Shown piece after piece: positions 16,162-25,666 of a stretch of DNA of 64,000 nt. The DNA is taken from NCBI GenBank assembly GCA_965247265.1, contig OZ252002.1, forward strand, positions 2,604,001-2,668,000, written 5' to 3'. A program made the translations under genes and the position numbers. Origin of the DNA: G965247265 sp965247265 (GTDB lineage: Bacteria > Pseudomonadota > Gammaproteobacteria > UBA4575). The number at the start of each line of letters is the position of its first letter. Within the stretch, counting starts at the first letter, position 1. The notes beneath the pieces were generated by a model. That model saw only the letters and a list, made by a program, of their open reading frames with translations, ran no database searches and was not told the origin of the DNA.

Positions 16162-19100
16162 TTATGTTAAGCCCATGCGCGAAATTATGTCCTTAGTCGC
16201 ATAGGGCAGATTACGTCGTATGGTGAGATCGTCTGCAGTGAGAAATGAAAATCCAGTACTTAATTCTGCCCATTCCCACAGTGATTCATCAGCAAAAACA
16301 CCTGGCGTAAGAGAATTGTTAACGCCGATGATGAACCGTCTCCCATCTGGACGACTGACCAAGATTGGTGCTGTAGTGGTTGGAAGACCTTGCATCGATA
16401 TTTCGATATCGCACTCGACTTCAATCTCCAGTTCTAGTCGCCGCAGGTCCTCGAATATTAGGTTGGTACTCTGCCTGATTCGTTCTTCTTTCAGCGATGG
16501 CGATGTACCATCCAACAAATGACGAATCAAACTGGCCCCAATATGACGATCCAAAAGTTCATGCTCAAACTTGTTCTTGTAACTTCGCAGGCATCGGTAG
16601 CATGATCTGTCGCAGCTCTCTGGGCAGGTATCGAGAATCGTCAGAGCCAGTTCCAAGATCTCTCTACCTTTTTCTCCGGCGCTTTTTGAAAAGCCTGCGC
16701 CGCCAGGCGTAGTGTCATATAGGAAAATCTCAGCTTCCCGGCCGGCCTGACCCGCCAGCGATACTGCTGGTCGATACTCAGATTGAAGTTCACGCGACTC
16801 TAGATCGAGCTTTCTGCATGCTGCTGTCGAAATGGCCTCGCTCACAGTGCGAAGCGCCACATCGGTAATTAGATCACCAGGCCTCAAGCGTATAGGGTCA
16901 TCCACCTCAATTGACACAAGCAATACGTCACTAAGAAAGTCGGTACCGAGAACGATTCCTCGTGCAACGTGCCCGTCAACGCACGCGTCATTTCGGTTTG
17001 TAGGATAAGGCTTGCGGTGCGCACCAAGGACCACTGCATTCCTCATTGCGCATGGATCGATTAAACCGCACGTAGTGCAATAGTTGTATCCTTCTTCTTG
17101 TGGGCCCCGATTTGTCACCAACAAATGATCGCGAAGATGAAACGACTTTACTCTCTTATTAATCTGCTGCCATGGCTTATCAATGCCTGGAGTAGGAGCC
17201 ATTAACTTCGCACGAGTTGCATAACTTCGTGGAGCTTGATCATCTGGAGTTGTTCCTTCTTCGACTGAGACGCGATGCGCAAAACCGGGTGGGCGAACCC
17301 AGTATTTCGCAGGCCCAAAACGATCTTCCGCTCCGCAAGCTTCGCAGTCTCTCACATCGCCGCGGCTGGCTTGCTCGGTTGAAAAAGTTTTGGCGTAATG
17401 ACATTGCTGACACTCGAAATAAATCAGCCGGTCATTCCACATGTCGAAGAGATCCTCACGCACCGGTGAGTAGATTGCCCCTGATTGCCACAGCTTATTA
17501 TCTATCCACACCTCCTTTCCAGGAGCGTACTGTGACAACGCAATGGGTAAACCTTGTGACGGTGTGTAAAGAAAATCGGGCCGAATCTCGTTTGAATGAG
17601 GCGCAAAGACATGGAACGTTGCCACGTCCGTTGGGAATGCGTATCTCGGCAATACCCCTTTATACAGGAGACGGTCCAACAGATTTTTATTGTCTGGGGT
17701 TACCGGTGGACGCTCTTCGCCCTCCTCTAATCGAACCTCAAGAGCGATATCTGTTTCAATTGTTTGCACAGTTTCCTCCGCGACTTGACCTTGCCCGAGC
17801 GCTTTGTTGAGCTCTTGTTCCGTGCCTTGCACCAGATTCGACAATAATTTTCCCCGTGCGTCGATATCAAGTTCATCAGGTAACCAAGACGCGATACCTT
17901 CCCTCAATTCGTTTTCATTTTCCTGCAGCCATTCCAAAAAATCCCAGCGATTTAGAATAGAGGTAGAGTTCAGAAACTCTGCGACTGTTCCTAACACTTC
18001 AAAAAGCTGCCGTTGACCCTCTGGAGGAATGTCCGGTAAACGTGCCCGATGATATAGTTGAAGAAGATATGCAGTTACATGTCGACGAATGATATCCACA
18101 TTATCGAGGGTCAAACGGGGATCATCAACCGCGCCACGAATCATTTCGTCCGGCTTCGAAAAGTAATGCTCGTCATGGCTGTCCGCGCTCGCGAATGCCA
18201 TTACTGTTACAACGGAGGTTCCCCGCCGGCCTGCTCGCTGCTGATAGTTCGCGCGCGCGGGAGGCAAGTTTCTTAAAGAAACACCTGACAGCGCTCCAAT
18301 ATCAATTCCAACCTCCATTGTTGTTGTACACGACAAAATATCAACAGCAGCACGGTCGCACCCGGCATCGTCAGGTCCTAAATCTATATCTTGAAAAAGT
18401 AACTCATACATTTCTGCAGTGGAGAAAACATCATCAGACCGCGAGGCGTTAAGTTGTGCCGTATGTTCCGCTGCAACTAGAGCCATAGGATTTTTTCTAT
18501 CGTCAGACCGACGAGCCTCTACTGTGCTACGTCTGTAGAATGCTTTTCGCGATCTAAAAGCTGGATCGGTGTCAGGATCAATAATTCGAACGTTGCTCTC
18601 GCCGCAGTTGATGCACTTTGCCAAATCAGGAAAAGGACGTTGTGTCGTGCAACAAATATTGCAGTACACCCAAGCACCTTCGAGATTAAGTGTTAATTCA
18701 GCGCCTCTCAAACGAAATTTATTTCCAATAACCGCTTCTCCAAAAACCTGTAGTAGAGAGTGAAGCCACTGTTCTTTGAATATTCGTTTCGCAACTGCGG
18801 TGCCAAGAAAGCGCTGGACATCTCGAAAGTTTCCAGTGCTGGTTTGAACTTTGTTGTCCATCCAAGCGACAGGCATGCTGCTGAGAAAAAAGCCCTTTTT
18901 TTGAACCCAGGCTCGTAGCCAGAGACGAAGCAGAGCTGTTTTCTGTTCCACCGTTTCTGCGACACCCGGAATGTTAGGCAGATTCTCAACTACATCGTGA
19001 CCATACCCATACGCGGTTTCCGAGATCGATGCTAAACCAAGGGATTCCAAACCGTAATATCGATCCGTTATGCACGATATGATCGCATCGAGAATTGACT

Positions 19101-21696
19101 CTGGTGGGTTGGTTGAATTGACGCGCCCCTGCACAAGCAACAATTCTTGATCGTCTTGCAATGCACCACGCTCGACAGCATCCCGAACTTCACTTGCCCC
19201 AATAAAAGACTCACTTCCTGTAAGTGGGGGGCGAAGACGAATGCCCATCTCAGCAGCTGCTAGGAGTACTGCAAAATAGGCTTGTGACAGATTTAGATTT
19301 TTGCTGAGCGTCTCGGACCTTAATAAAATGTCATAACCGCACATCAACAATGACCGCATCGCGTCTTGCATTGAATATTTTTGGAGATTTGGTGCAAGAC
19401 GCGCCGCTGTTTGCCGAGAATCTGAAAACACAAGTACCTTCCGACCACGCAACGGAGCAAACAGAGTTTCTGCAGTTGGCCCGGGCGCTTGGACTTGGAT
19501 CTGCTTGGAAATCAAAGCCTGAAAAGGTTGATCTCCCTTAGTTTGGTGATCTTGCACTGATGAGCGATGTGAGCGACCATAATCCGCATTTTGGCCACAA
19601 ACTGCACACGGACGAAACTGCCCAGGCCCTGAGTTTTGCCTCTCGACACTCTCACCGTCAGCTGCGTTTCTATCTCGGCGAAGGAAAATGGTCCGAGAGA
19701 GAGAGGCCTCTCCCTTTGGGTCGAGTTGTCCAGTAACTATATCGTATGTGTGCGGTTCGCAATTTTCTCTTTCTATAATTGGTTCCCTCTCAATTAGTAA
19801 ATCAAGGGGCTCTAGTTTCTCAGGAACGCCCACGAGGCTTCGAAATTCACCGCCTGGTTCTGCCCAGAGATAATGTGGCTCGTCGAGTTCACTTGTGTAG
19901 GCTCGTGCATACGCGGATCCGCAATGCCGACACGTAAATAATTCCAACACCCGACTTCCACAACTGCATATATCTCTTGGTTGTGCGTAAAGCTTTCCAG
20001 CTACACCGTCTCGCAAGTCTTCTGGAATAGCGCTGCAATCAGGGTCCATGCATGCCCACAGCCCAGCTAGACCCCGATAAAATGCGTGTACGCGACACGG
20101 TAGCAATCCAGGCTCGTTTGGCGTACGCCGAGCAAAACTTCCTAGTGCAATCAAGCTTGTGACAGCCTGGTCAGCAGCTTGAGAATCACAATTTATGAAC
20201 AACAACGAGGCAAGTTCACCAACCGGCAGCGCTTCATCCATCGTGCGGTTAATCAAAAGTCCAATGGGTCCATAGGACACCAGAGCGTCATAAACTGCTT
20301 GTTCCAGCGGCCCCTCGTGATTACTAATTCCTCGACTCTCAAGGAATTCTCGTACAGTAGAAGCACGATTTTCATAAGTTGTATAAAATTTGTCTAGGTC
20401 AATGCTAGCAAGTGCATCCACATCACCTGCGTCGCCGGTAGACTCCTCCTGCCTATATTCCAACGATCCTTTAATAGGGTCTGCAAAATCTTGTACATTT
20501 TTCCCAGTCAGTTGCGCAGCAAACTCGATCGCATAGTCCGCGTCTTCGAAGCTCGCGCTAGTACAAATAACCTGCAATCTTTCCGGTGGTATGTTTAACC
20601 GAGATCGAAGTCGTCGAACTAATAATGCGACCTCTGCACCCGCGGCTCCTCGATACAAATGAGCTTCATCGATTACCAACAAAAATGGTAAATCCGGATT
20701 CTCACGTAACCAGCTGGAGGTGCGCTCAAATACTGGCCGTTCCAATGGCCGCATAAGCATGTATTCGAGCATGGAATAATTTGTAACTAGAATATCAGGC
20801 GGTGCCTCGTGCACTTCATGGCGCGTAAATAGCTCTGCATCTCTTGGCATTGTTAGGCAGCGTTGAAATTCACCTGCTGAGTTTTGCCAATGTTTCCCCT
20901 TGCAGCCAAACCACGCTTGCAAATCATGCTTTGCTGGCCACTTCCCTCTATCTCGAAGAGTTTTTACCAGTTTGTCAGCCCGCTCCTGTTCGTCCGATGG
21001 GTCACCCCTGCTTGACCTAAGGTATTCGAGATAAAATTTATCGATTACGGGGAGATTTTTTTGATCTTTGGCTTTGGTTCTCACGCCTGGATAGAGGGTC
21101 CTACTGGTATATCTGGCGAACCGCGCCGCTCTCCCAGACCAACTCATAAACTGTTCAACCACTCTTTGGTCACCGAGCATTGAACGCAATCGTGCTAGTT
21201 GATCATTTACCAAGGCGTTCATCGGATACATAACCAGTGCTCTTATTGCGGATTGATGACCGAATTCTTCGCCTTTTGAACTAGCCTCATTGGCAAGCTT
21301 GGCGAGTATCGGAAGGAGGAAACACTCTGTTTTTCCTGAACCTGTTCCCGTCGCTACGAGCAAACTTTGACCGTTGAGAATCGCACTTTGAAGTGCGGAC
21401 GCTTGGTGCTCCCAAGGAGGGTCATGAAGCACGCGACCATAATTAGAATTCTCTGCACTAAGCTGCTCAAAGAGGTCGAGTGTTGCAGCAGGAAGACCGA
21501 GTTCTCGAAACCGCGGTCCAACTTTGTAACGTGGCGTACTTTCTAAGTAGGGTCGTTGGTGAATTACACCATCATCATTCAATAGTCGCCGGCGTTGGCG
21601 AATCAAACTGGGCTTACTAATATGGTAGGTCGCTTCAATATACTCCCGAAGTGAAGCATGCAATTCATCAATTGTTTGACCAATCGTTAACGGCAT
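16162..21696 (-). CDS. Giant SF2 helicase with DUF1998-like C-terminus (DruE-like)
   Basis: An 1844-aa intact protein. The Q-motif region is HDPPWEHQASAL (about 91-102), Walker A ATGTGSGKTE (about 115-124), the Walker B box DEAH (343-346), motif III-like CTSASF, then the C-lobe TTTMEVGIDIGALSG and motif VI QQRAGRRG (about 1152-1159). Several zinc-ribbon-like Cys pairs occur (CRHCGSAY, CAVCGQN, CNICCT, CINCGES, CQQCHY, CEACG, YCTTCG). Near 1693 the end carries the DUF1998-type cluster CPESCDRSCYRCLRSYKN. Helicase plus DUF1998 in one chain is the hallmark of Druantia DruE; in DISARM they are separate proteins. It lies 22 bp after the preceding gene and is the largest, best preserved member of the operon. 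Confidence 0.85.
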   Translation of the reverse strand: MPLTIGQTIDELHASLREYIEATYHISKPSLIRQRRRLLNDDGVIHQRPYLESTPRYKVGPRFRELGLPAATLDLFEQLSAENSNYGRVLHDPPWEHQASALQSAILNGQSLLVATGTGSGKTECFLLPILAKLANEASSKGEEFGHQSAIRALVMYPMNALVNDQLARLRSMLGDQRVVEQFMSWSGRAARFARYTSRTLYPGVRTKAKDQKNLPVIDKFYLEYLRSSRGDPSDEQERADKLVKTLRDRGKWPAKHDLQAWFGCKGKHWQNSAGEFQRCLTMPRDAELFTRHEVHEAPPDILVTNYSMLEYMLMRPLERPVFERTSSWLRENPDLPFLLVIDEAHLYRGAAGAEVALLVRRLRSRLNIPPERLQVICTSASFEDADYAIEFAAQLTGKNVQDFADPIKGSLEYRQEESTGDAGDVDALASIDLDKFYTTYENRASTVREFLESRGISNHEGPLEQAVYDALVSYGPIGLLINRTMDEALPVGELASLLFINCDSQAADQAVTSLIALGSFARRTPNEPGLLPCRVHAFYRGLAGLWACMDPDCSAIPEDLRDGVAGKLYAQPRDICSCGSRVLELFTCRHCGSAYARAYTSELDEPHYLWAEPGGEFRSLVGVPEKLEPLDLLIEREPIIERENCEPHTYDIVTGQLDPKGEASLSRTIFLRRDRNAADGESVERQNSGPGQFRPCAVCGQNADYGRSHRSSVQDHQTKGDQPFQALISKQIQVQAPGPTAETLFAPLRGRKVLVFSDSRQTAARLAPNLQKYSMQDAMRSLLMCGYDILLRSETLSKNLNLSQAYFAVLLAAAEMGIRLRPPLTGSESFIGASEVRDAVERGALQDDQELLLVQGRVNSTNPPESILDAIISCITDRYYGLESLGLASISETAYGYGHDVVENLPNIPGVAETVEQKTALLRLWLRAWVQKKGFFLSSMPVAWMDNKVQTSTGNFRDVQRFLGTAVAKRIFKEQWLHSLLQVFGEAVIGNKFRLRGAELTLNLEGAWVYCNICCTTQRPFPDLAKCINCGESNVRIIDPDTDPAFRSRKAFYRRSTVEARRSDDRKNPMALVAAEHTAQLNASRSDDVFSTAEMYELLFQDIDLGPDDAGCDRAAVDILSCTTTMEVGIDIGALSGVSLRNLPPARANYQQRAGRRGTSVVTVMAFASADSHDEHYFSKPDEMIRGAVDDPRLTLDNVDIIRRHVTAYLLQLYHRARLPDIPPEGQRQLFEVLGTVAEFLNSTSILNRWDFLEWLQENENELREGIASWLPDELDIDARGKLLSNLVQGTEQELNKALGQGQVAEETVQTIETDIALEVRLEEGEERPPVTPDNKNLLDRLLYKGVLPRYAFPTDVATFHVFAPHSNEIRPDFLYTPSQGLPIALSQYAPGKEVWIDNKLWQSGAIYSPVREDLFDMWNDRLIYFECQQCHYAKTFSTEQASRGDVRDCEACGAEDRFGPAKYWVRPPGFAHRVSVEEGTTPDDQAPRSYATRAKLMAPTPGIDKPWQQINKRVKSFHLRDHLLVTNRGPQEEGYNYCTTCGLIDPCAMRNAVVLGAHRKPYPTNRNDACVDGHVARGIVLGTDFLSDVLLVSIEVDDPIRLRPGDLITDVALRTVSEAISTAACRKLDLESRELQSEYRPAVSLAGQAGREAEIFLYDTTPGGAGFSKSAGEKGREILELALTILDTCPESCDRSCYRCLRSYKNKFEHELLDRHIGASLIRHLLDGTSPSLKEERIRQSTNLIFEDLRRLELEIEVECDIEISMQGLPTTTAPILVSRPDGRRFIIGVNNSLTPGVFADESLWEWAELSTGFSFLTADDLTIRRNLPYATKDIISRMGLT

Positions 21697-21718
21697 AGAA
21701 ATATATCCTTAACTTTTG

Positions 21719-22666
21719 TTATTCACTCGACTTCGACACTTCAAGCCACATTCTCGCTTCTGCAAACTTAATCACTTTCTGTTCTTCGTTAGCACTTATT
21801 CGATATGAAATCAAGCAACCGCTTCTTGGTTTAGACCGATCTGCATGCGCATCTAAACGCCTCTCCAACCATTTTGGAATTGGCGAAAAAAAATCCAGGC
21901 TGACTTTACTGCCGTTTGAGGGAGAAATTCTCAATTGTTGTGGTTGCCCATTGACAGAATCAATTGCCGCTTGAAGCCGCCATGCTTGGTCACATCCCCG
22001 TTCATTAGTCTTACCGTAGGGCAAATCGACTAGTCGTAACGGTCGCCCGTCTTCAAGTTCTATATAGCTCCACAAGTCGGCGCCGTACGTCCGTCCCCGA
22101 CGAGCAACAAACCGGCCGTTCAAGTTTCTGGGCTCCGTCCACCGACGCATGTAATTATTCGATGGTTTTTCAGGATCAAGAATCTTCAATTCAGAAATGG
22201 TGCCGGCTTGCCCGGTATCATCTAGACGATTTGCAAACCCCTTCAGATATGCATCGGGGGATTTTTTGCTTGGAGCTTTTAACCAAGTTTTTGCCAATAC
22301 TTTGAAAATCCCAAGATCGATAAGATGCTCCTCAAGGTCTTCATACTGACTACCTGACAAAAGCCTAAGACAATCTCTATACTCGATCGCGCTACTAATC
22401 TCTTCTGGGAGAAGATCATCCGGTACGATACCCAGCAATAGAAATCGGTTGGGCGCCAATGGCACAAATTGCGGCGGTGCACTATATAGTAATATTTCAT
22501 GATTCTGTTGAGTTTCGCTGTAATCGAGTGCCTCCAATTCCAGCACGTCTCCGACAGTAATCAATGTTTCTAGTACTTCACCTAGAGGCTTGTTTAAGTC
22601 GCCATAGCAACCGATTGCAGTGGGCCTATGATCGCTTGTTTTAGCGATCGGGTATTGGTTGGACAA
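21719..22666 (-). CDS. DruD-position protein of unknown function
   Basis: The clear frame gives 315 aa from a TTG at 22666. I recognise no catalytic motif; it looks soluble and mixed alpha/beta with a basic, aromatic C-terminal half (RRWTEPRNLNGRFVARRGRT and SPIPKWLERRLDAHADRS). It sits directly before the DruE-like helicase (22 bp), where type I Druantia has druD. The start is doubtful: another frame from an ATG at 22803 gives a plausible N-terminus (MAMELIVTNKGNVLAKLQEK to RHAAELL), and one missing T in a TTT run near 22667-22669 would fuse the two into about 361 aa. Treat the annotated start as provisional and the gene as possibly frameshifted. Confidence 0.7.
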   Translation of the reverse strand: MSNQYPIAKTSDHRPTAIGCYGDLNKPLGEVLETLITVGDVLELEALDYSETQQNHEILLYSAPPQFVPLAPNRFLLLGIVPDDLLPEEISSAIEYRDCLRLLSGSQYEDLEEHLIDLGIFKVLAKTWLKAPSKKSPDAYLKGFANRLDDTGQAGTISELKILDPEKPSNNYMRRWTEPRNLNGRFVARRGRTYGADLWSYIELEDGRPLRLVDLPYGKTNERGCDQAWRLQAAIDSVNGQPQQLRISPSNGSKVSLDFFSPIPKWLERRLDAHADRSKPRSGCLISYRISANEEQKVIKFAEARMWLEVSKSSE

Positions 22667-23020
22667 AGCAGCTCAGCAGCATGACGGCAAATACGAGCCA
22701 ATGCCTCTCGCATGTATCTATCTTCTGAACGGATACACCCAAACTTTTCTTGCAGTTTCGCGAGGACATTGCCCTTGTTTGTGACGATTAATTCCATTGC
22801 CATCCAGGATATAGGTCTGATCCGGTTTCTATTTTGTCATCAAGGAAATCTACAACTATCAAACAAAAAAACCGTGCTATCCGCGAAATTGTTGTCTTTC
22901 TCTGGAGATCCAATAACAAGTGCTCCAGTTGATGACCAGCAAATAGCCCTCGCACCGTCCACGGCGCACTAGCTAGCCTCAACGCTACCTCACACAATCT
23001 TTCTTGCTCACCCGTAAGTG
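22667..23020 (-). other. Interrupted coding stretch inside the operon
   Basis: All other joints in this operon are overlaps or gaps of 6-22 bp, yet here 354 bp separate two genes. Restoring one A to a run of six A (forward 23040-23045) extends the upstream 879-aa protein by about 80 residues (KRVEFLVTLTGEQERL ... LDLQRKTTISRIARFF), ending in a TAA at 22788. An ATG at 22803 then starts the next gene in a 16-bp overlap. The frames are seen; the repair is inference. Confidence 0.55.
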
Positions 23021-25660
23021 TTACGAGGAATTCGACACGTTTTTTGGCTGTGCATTTGCGAGTTCGGACAACTGACCGATAATTGTTTCTCCCCAATCCT
23101 GACCATACATTTTGCTCTGTACTGCATCTATCATACCCGCGCGCCAGTTGTTTCCCGCACGTCCAATTCGACTATTCTCAACCCGATACCATCGTTCACC
23201 ACCTAACATTCGAAACATGCCTCGAACGAGCACATCAACTACATCATTACGAAAATGACTGCCAATTAAGACATTGGCTAGACGAGCATTGGCCCAATAT
23301 TCAAGGAGTTCTAAATGTTCACATATCGATTGAACGGATGCTGGCCGGTGCTCAATTTTGGGAGACAACCTTAGTTGGTCAAGCGCCTCAATTTCTGGTG
23401 GCACCACAATGGAAGTTATTTGATCGTCGACCGTTGCCACATAGAGGCCAGCATCTGCAATCATCGAGAACTTTCGCAAAGTCTGATCTTCGATTTGGCG
23501 CCTGACATCGGGCTCGTCAAAGCTATACAAATTAACCGATTTTTCCCTTATTACTTCCGTGTCATCGATCAGTCGAATTTCATATTTCTTGTTATTGTGC
23601 TTATACGCCCACCTTAGTGGTGAAATAGATCGCTCGCAATCAAGTCGCTGATACCCAAGCTCACTTCCTTCGAACAAGATTCTACATTCGCTAGCAGCCC
23701 CATAATCAAAAGCACAACTCTCATTATTGTGCCAATGCTTTGCGAATTGCTTCGTCCATGTTGTCGAAGTTATCGGTAATTTGAAGGATTTTTTGTCCTG
23801 AAATAGAGGCTCGGGATTGCTACGTTCGTAGAAAACGAGCGTACATGTAATTTGTCTCGACTCTGGCCCAATAACTTCTAGAGAAACAGCGCCCTCCCAA
23901 AGTTCTTCCAGTGTGGGATTAGGAGGATATACATGCAGTAAAAGAGCGCCGCGAGCATTAAGCATGTCCCCAGCTTGTACAGGGTTACGGATGCTAATAT
24001 CTAAACGCCCTGCCTCTGACTCTCCGCTAAAGTCGACGGCTCTTACGTGTAGGTAATAAAGACCGGGATCCAGCCTAGGAAGTTGAAGAAAGATTGAATC
24101 GTCTTCGGCAGAATTGTTCACTGTTAAATTAGCGATCATCTCATCACCAAATATTAATTCAAATTCCAAGCGCTTTACCAGATAGTTACTCTCAAAAGAA
24201 ATAACTGGCTCATCGATTGAAAGCCACTCGATTTCGCCCTCACCATCCCAGCGCGTCGGAATCACACCAGTTGGTATGACTCGCAATTGTCGAGCCGGTT
24301 GAATACCGTACGAATACAGCGCTTTTTGTAATTCTTCGCTTAATGTGTCACCAATAGATAGACTAAACGCAAGCACCTCCTCACAGTCTATAGTTACCTT
24401 CTGCATGCCGGGAATATTTGGCATATCGTTTTCTACTAATTCGCCATCACTACTGAATTCTGAAAAAAGAATCACGTAATCTTCATTCTGTCTTACAACC
24501 CGCGACACGATTTGAGATGCATTACCTTGGGGCTTTAATTTGAACACCCAAGGACCGTCACTCAGCATGCAGTCCTCTTGAAGGAGATCATCGAGAATCT
24601 TGTTCGATTTTTCGAATCGCAACAGCGGCTTAGATTCAGGTGGCCACTTTTGCATCCGTTTTGATAATCCACCATAGAGCAACCCACATGGCGGAATTGG
24701 TCTACCTGACGAGCCTTCCACAAAAACCCTTGAGGAGGTTAATGGTTCTCGACAATCAGGAAACAACTCCAACAAAGTGGAATAATCTGGAAATTCCGCA
24801 CTAACAATCCAGAAATTGTTATCAATCGCTCGCAATTCTAGACGTGGTTTAAGTCGTAGCAGACCCGGGTGTCGTTCAATATCAACTTCAATGCGTGGAG
24901 CGGGTTTGGAACCTTGCAAGCCTCTAAGTTGGGCCCGGCTCTTTGCATGTTGTTGGGCTTTACGAAGCCAATTGCGCGCTTGTCGCTCACGATCAAGATC
25001 TTTCCGTATTCTTTGAAGCGTTAGCCTCAAAATCAACTCGTCGTTAGTGCACGAGTCTACTTGAAGTAATGCTGTTGCAATCTGACCTATGAGAGCTTTT
25101 TCTTGAAGTATCCATTTGAATCGAGAAGTGGCGTCATACCCATGAACAGCAATTAAATTTCCCAACTCAGCGGGCGAGTCGAAGTGTGATTCGTCCAAAC
25201 TATGTCTTGCCTTGTATAGCACTTTAGCGAGTTGTCGCTGTAAGTCTTGCGGGAGGATGGCATGGAAGATTGGCCAACATATAATGGTGCGATGACGGGC
25301 CCAAGGCCCGGAAGGCTGCGCCCCATGATATTGATCACGAAAGTGCTGGAAACAACTCTTTACCCAGTGTCGATCACCGAGCTCTTCCCAGCCAGAGGTT
25401 TCGGCTTGGAATGTTTGCCAAAACTCTCCACCAGAGTATCGATAACCGACTTCTGATGCATAAACCACCCAAGTCAGCGGGTACTTAATGATGGTCCTTG
25501 ACCGTCGTAAGTCCTCCTGCGCAACCTTATTTAACTCTCTTACTTCTGTATCTGACAGGCCATGCTCTAAGCTAAAAGTAGGTCGATTACTTAGCGCACG
25601 CTTGCGCTCTAACTTGCGAAAATGGCGGGCTAAAAGGTGTTCCCAATCATTTATAAACAT
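23021..25660 (-). CDS. STY4851/YjiT-like Druantia-associated protein
   Basis: An 879-aa protein. Its N-terminal 200 residues (YPLTWVVYASEVGYRYSGGE, FWQTFQAETSGW, HGAQPSGPWARHRTIICWPI, HAILPQDLQRQLAKVLY) match my recollection of the STY4851/ECs_5259 (YjiT) family, encoded next to DruE-type helicases in enterobacterial defence loci. The middle and C-terminal parts look beta-rich, with Ig-like spacing, and no nuclease or ATPase motif is seen. It starts 6 bp after the DruA-like gene. The stop at 23021 may be a frameshift product: one extra A in an A6 run would add about 80 residues. The family call is from memory and unverified. Confidence 0.7.
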   Translation of the reverse strand: MFINDWEHLLARHFRKLERKRALSNRPTFSLEHGLSDTEVRELNKVAQEDLRRSRTIIKYPLTWVVYASEVGYRYSGGEFWQTFQAETSGWEELGDRHWVKSCFQHFRDQYHGAQPSGPWARHRTIICWPIFHAILPQDLQRQLAKVLYKARHSLDESHFDSPAELGNLIAVHGYDATSRFKWILQEKALIGQIATALLQVDSCTNDELILRLTLQRIRKDLDRERQARNWLRKAQQHAKSRAQLRGLQGSKPAPRIEVDIERHPGLLRLKPRLELRAIDNNFWIVSAEFPDYSTLLELFPDCREPLTSSRVFVEGSSGRPIPPCGLLYGGLSKRMQKWPPESKPLLRFEKSNKILDDLLQEDCMLSDGPWVFKLKPQGNASQIVSRVVRQNEDYVILFSEFSSDGELVENDMPNIPGMQKVTIDCEEVLAFSLSIGDTLSEELQKALYSYGIQPARQLRVIPTGVIPTRWDGEGEIEWLSIDEPVISFESNYLVKRLEFELIFGDEMIANLTVNNSAEDDSIFLQLPRLDPGLYYLHVRAVDFSGESEAGRLDISIRNPVQAGDMLNARGALLLHVYPPNPTLEELWEGAVSLEVIGPESRQITCTLVFYERSNPEPLFQDKKSFKLPITSTTWTKQFAKHWHNNESCAFDYGAASECRILFEGSELGYQRLDCERSISPLRWAYKHNNKKYEIRLIDDTEVIREKSVNLYSFDEPDVRRQIEDQTLRKFSMIADAGLYVATVDDQITSIVVPPEIEALDQLRLSPKIEHRPASVQSICEHLELLEYWANARLANVLIGSHFRNDVVDVLVRGMFRMLGGERWYRVENSRIGRAGNNWRAGMIDAVQSKMYGQDWGETIIGQLSELANAQPKNVSNSS

Positions 25661-25666
25661 TTATCA

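Noticed and set aside
22788..23096. An independent 102-codon gene between the 879-aa and 315-aa frames
   Set aside because: Its first 20 codons overlap the 879-aa gene in another frame and no start signal fits; better explained as the displaced C-terminus of that gene.
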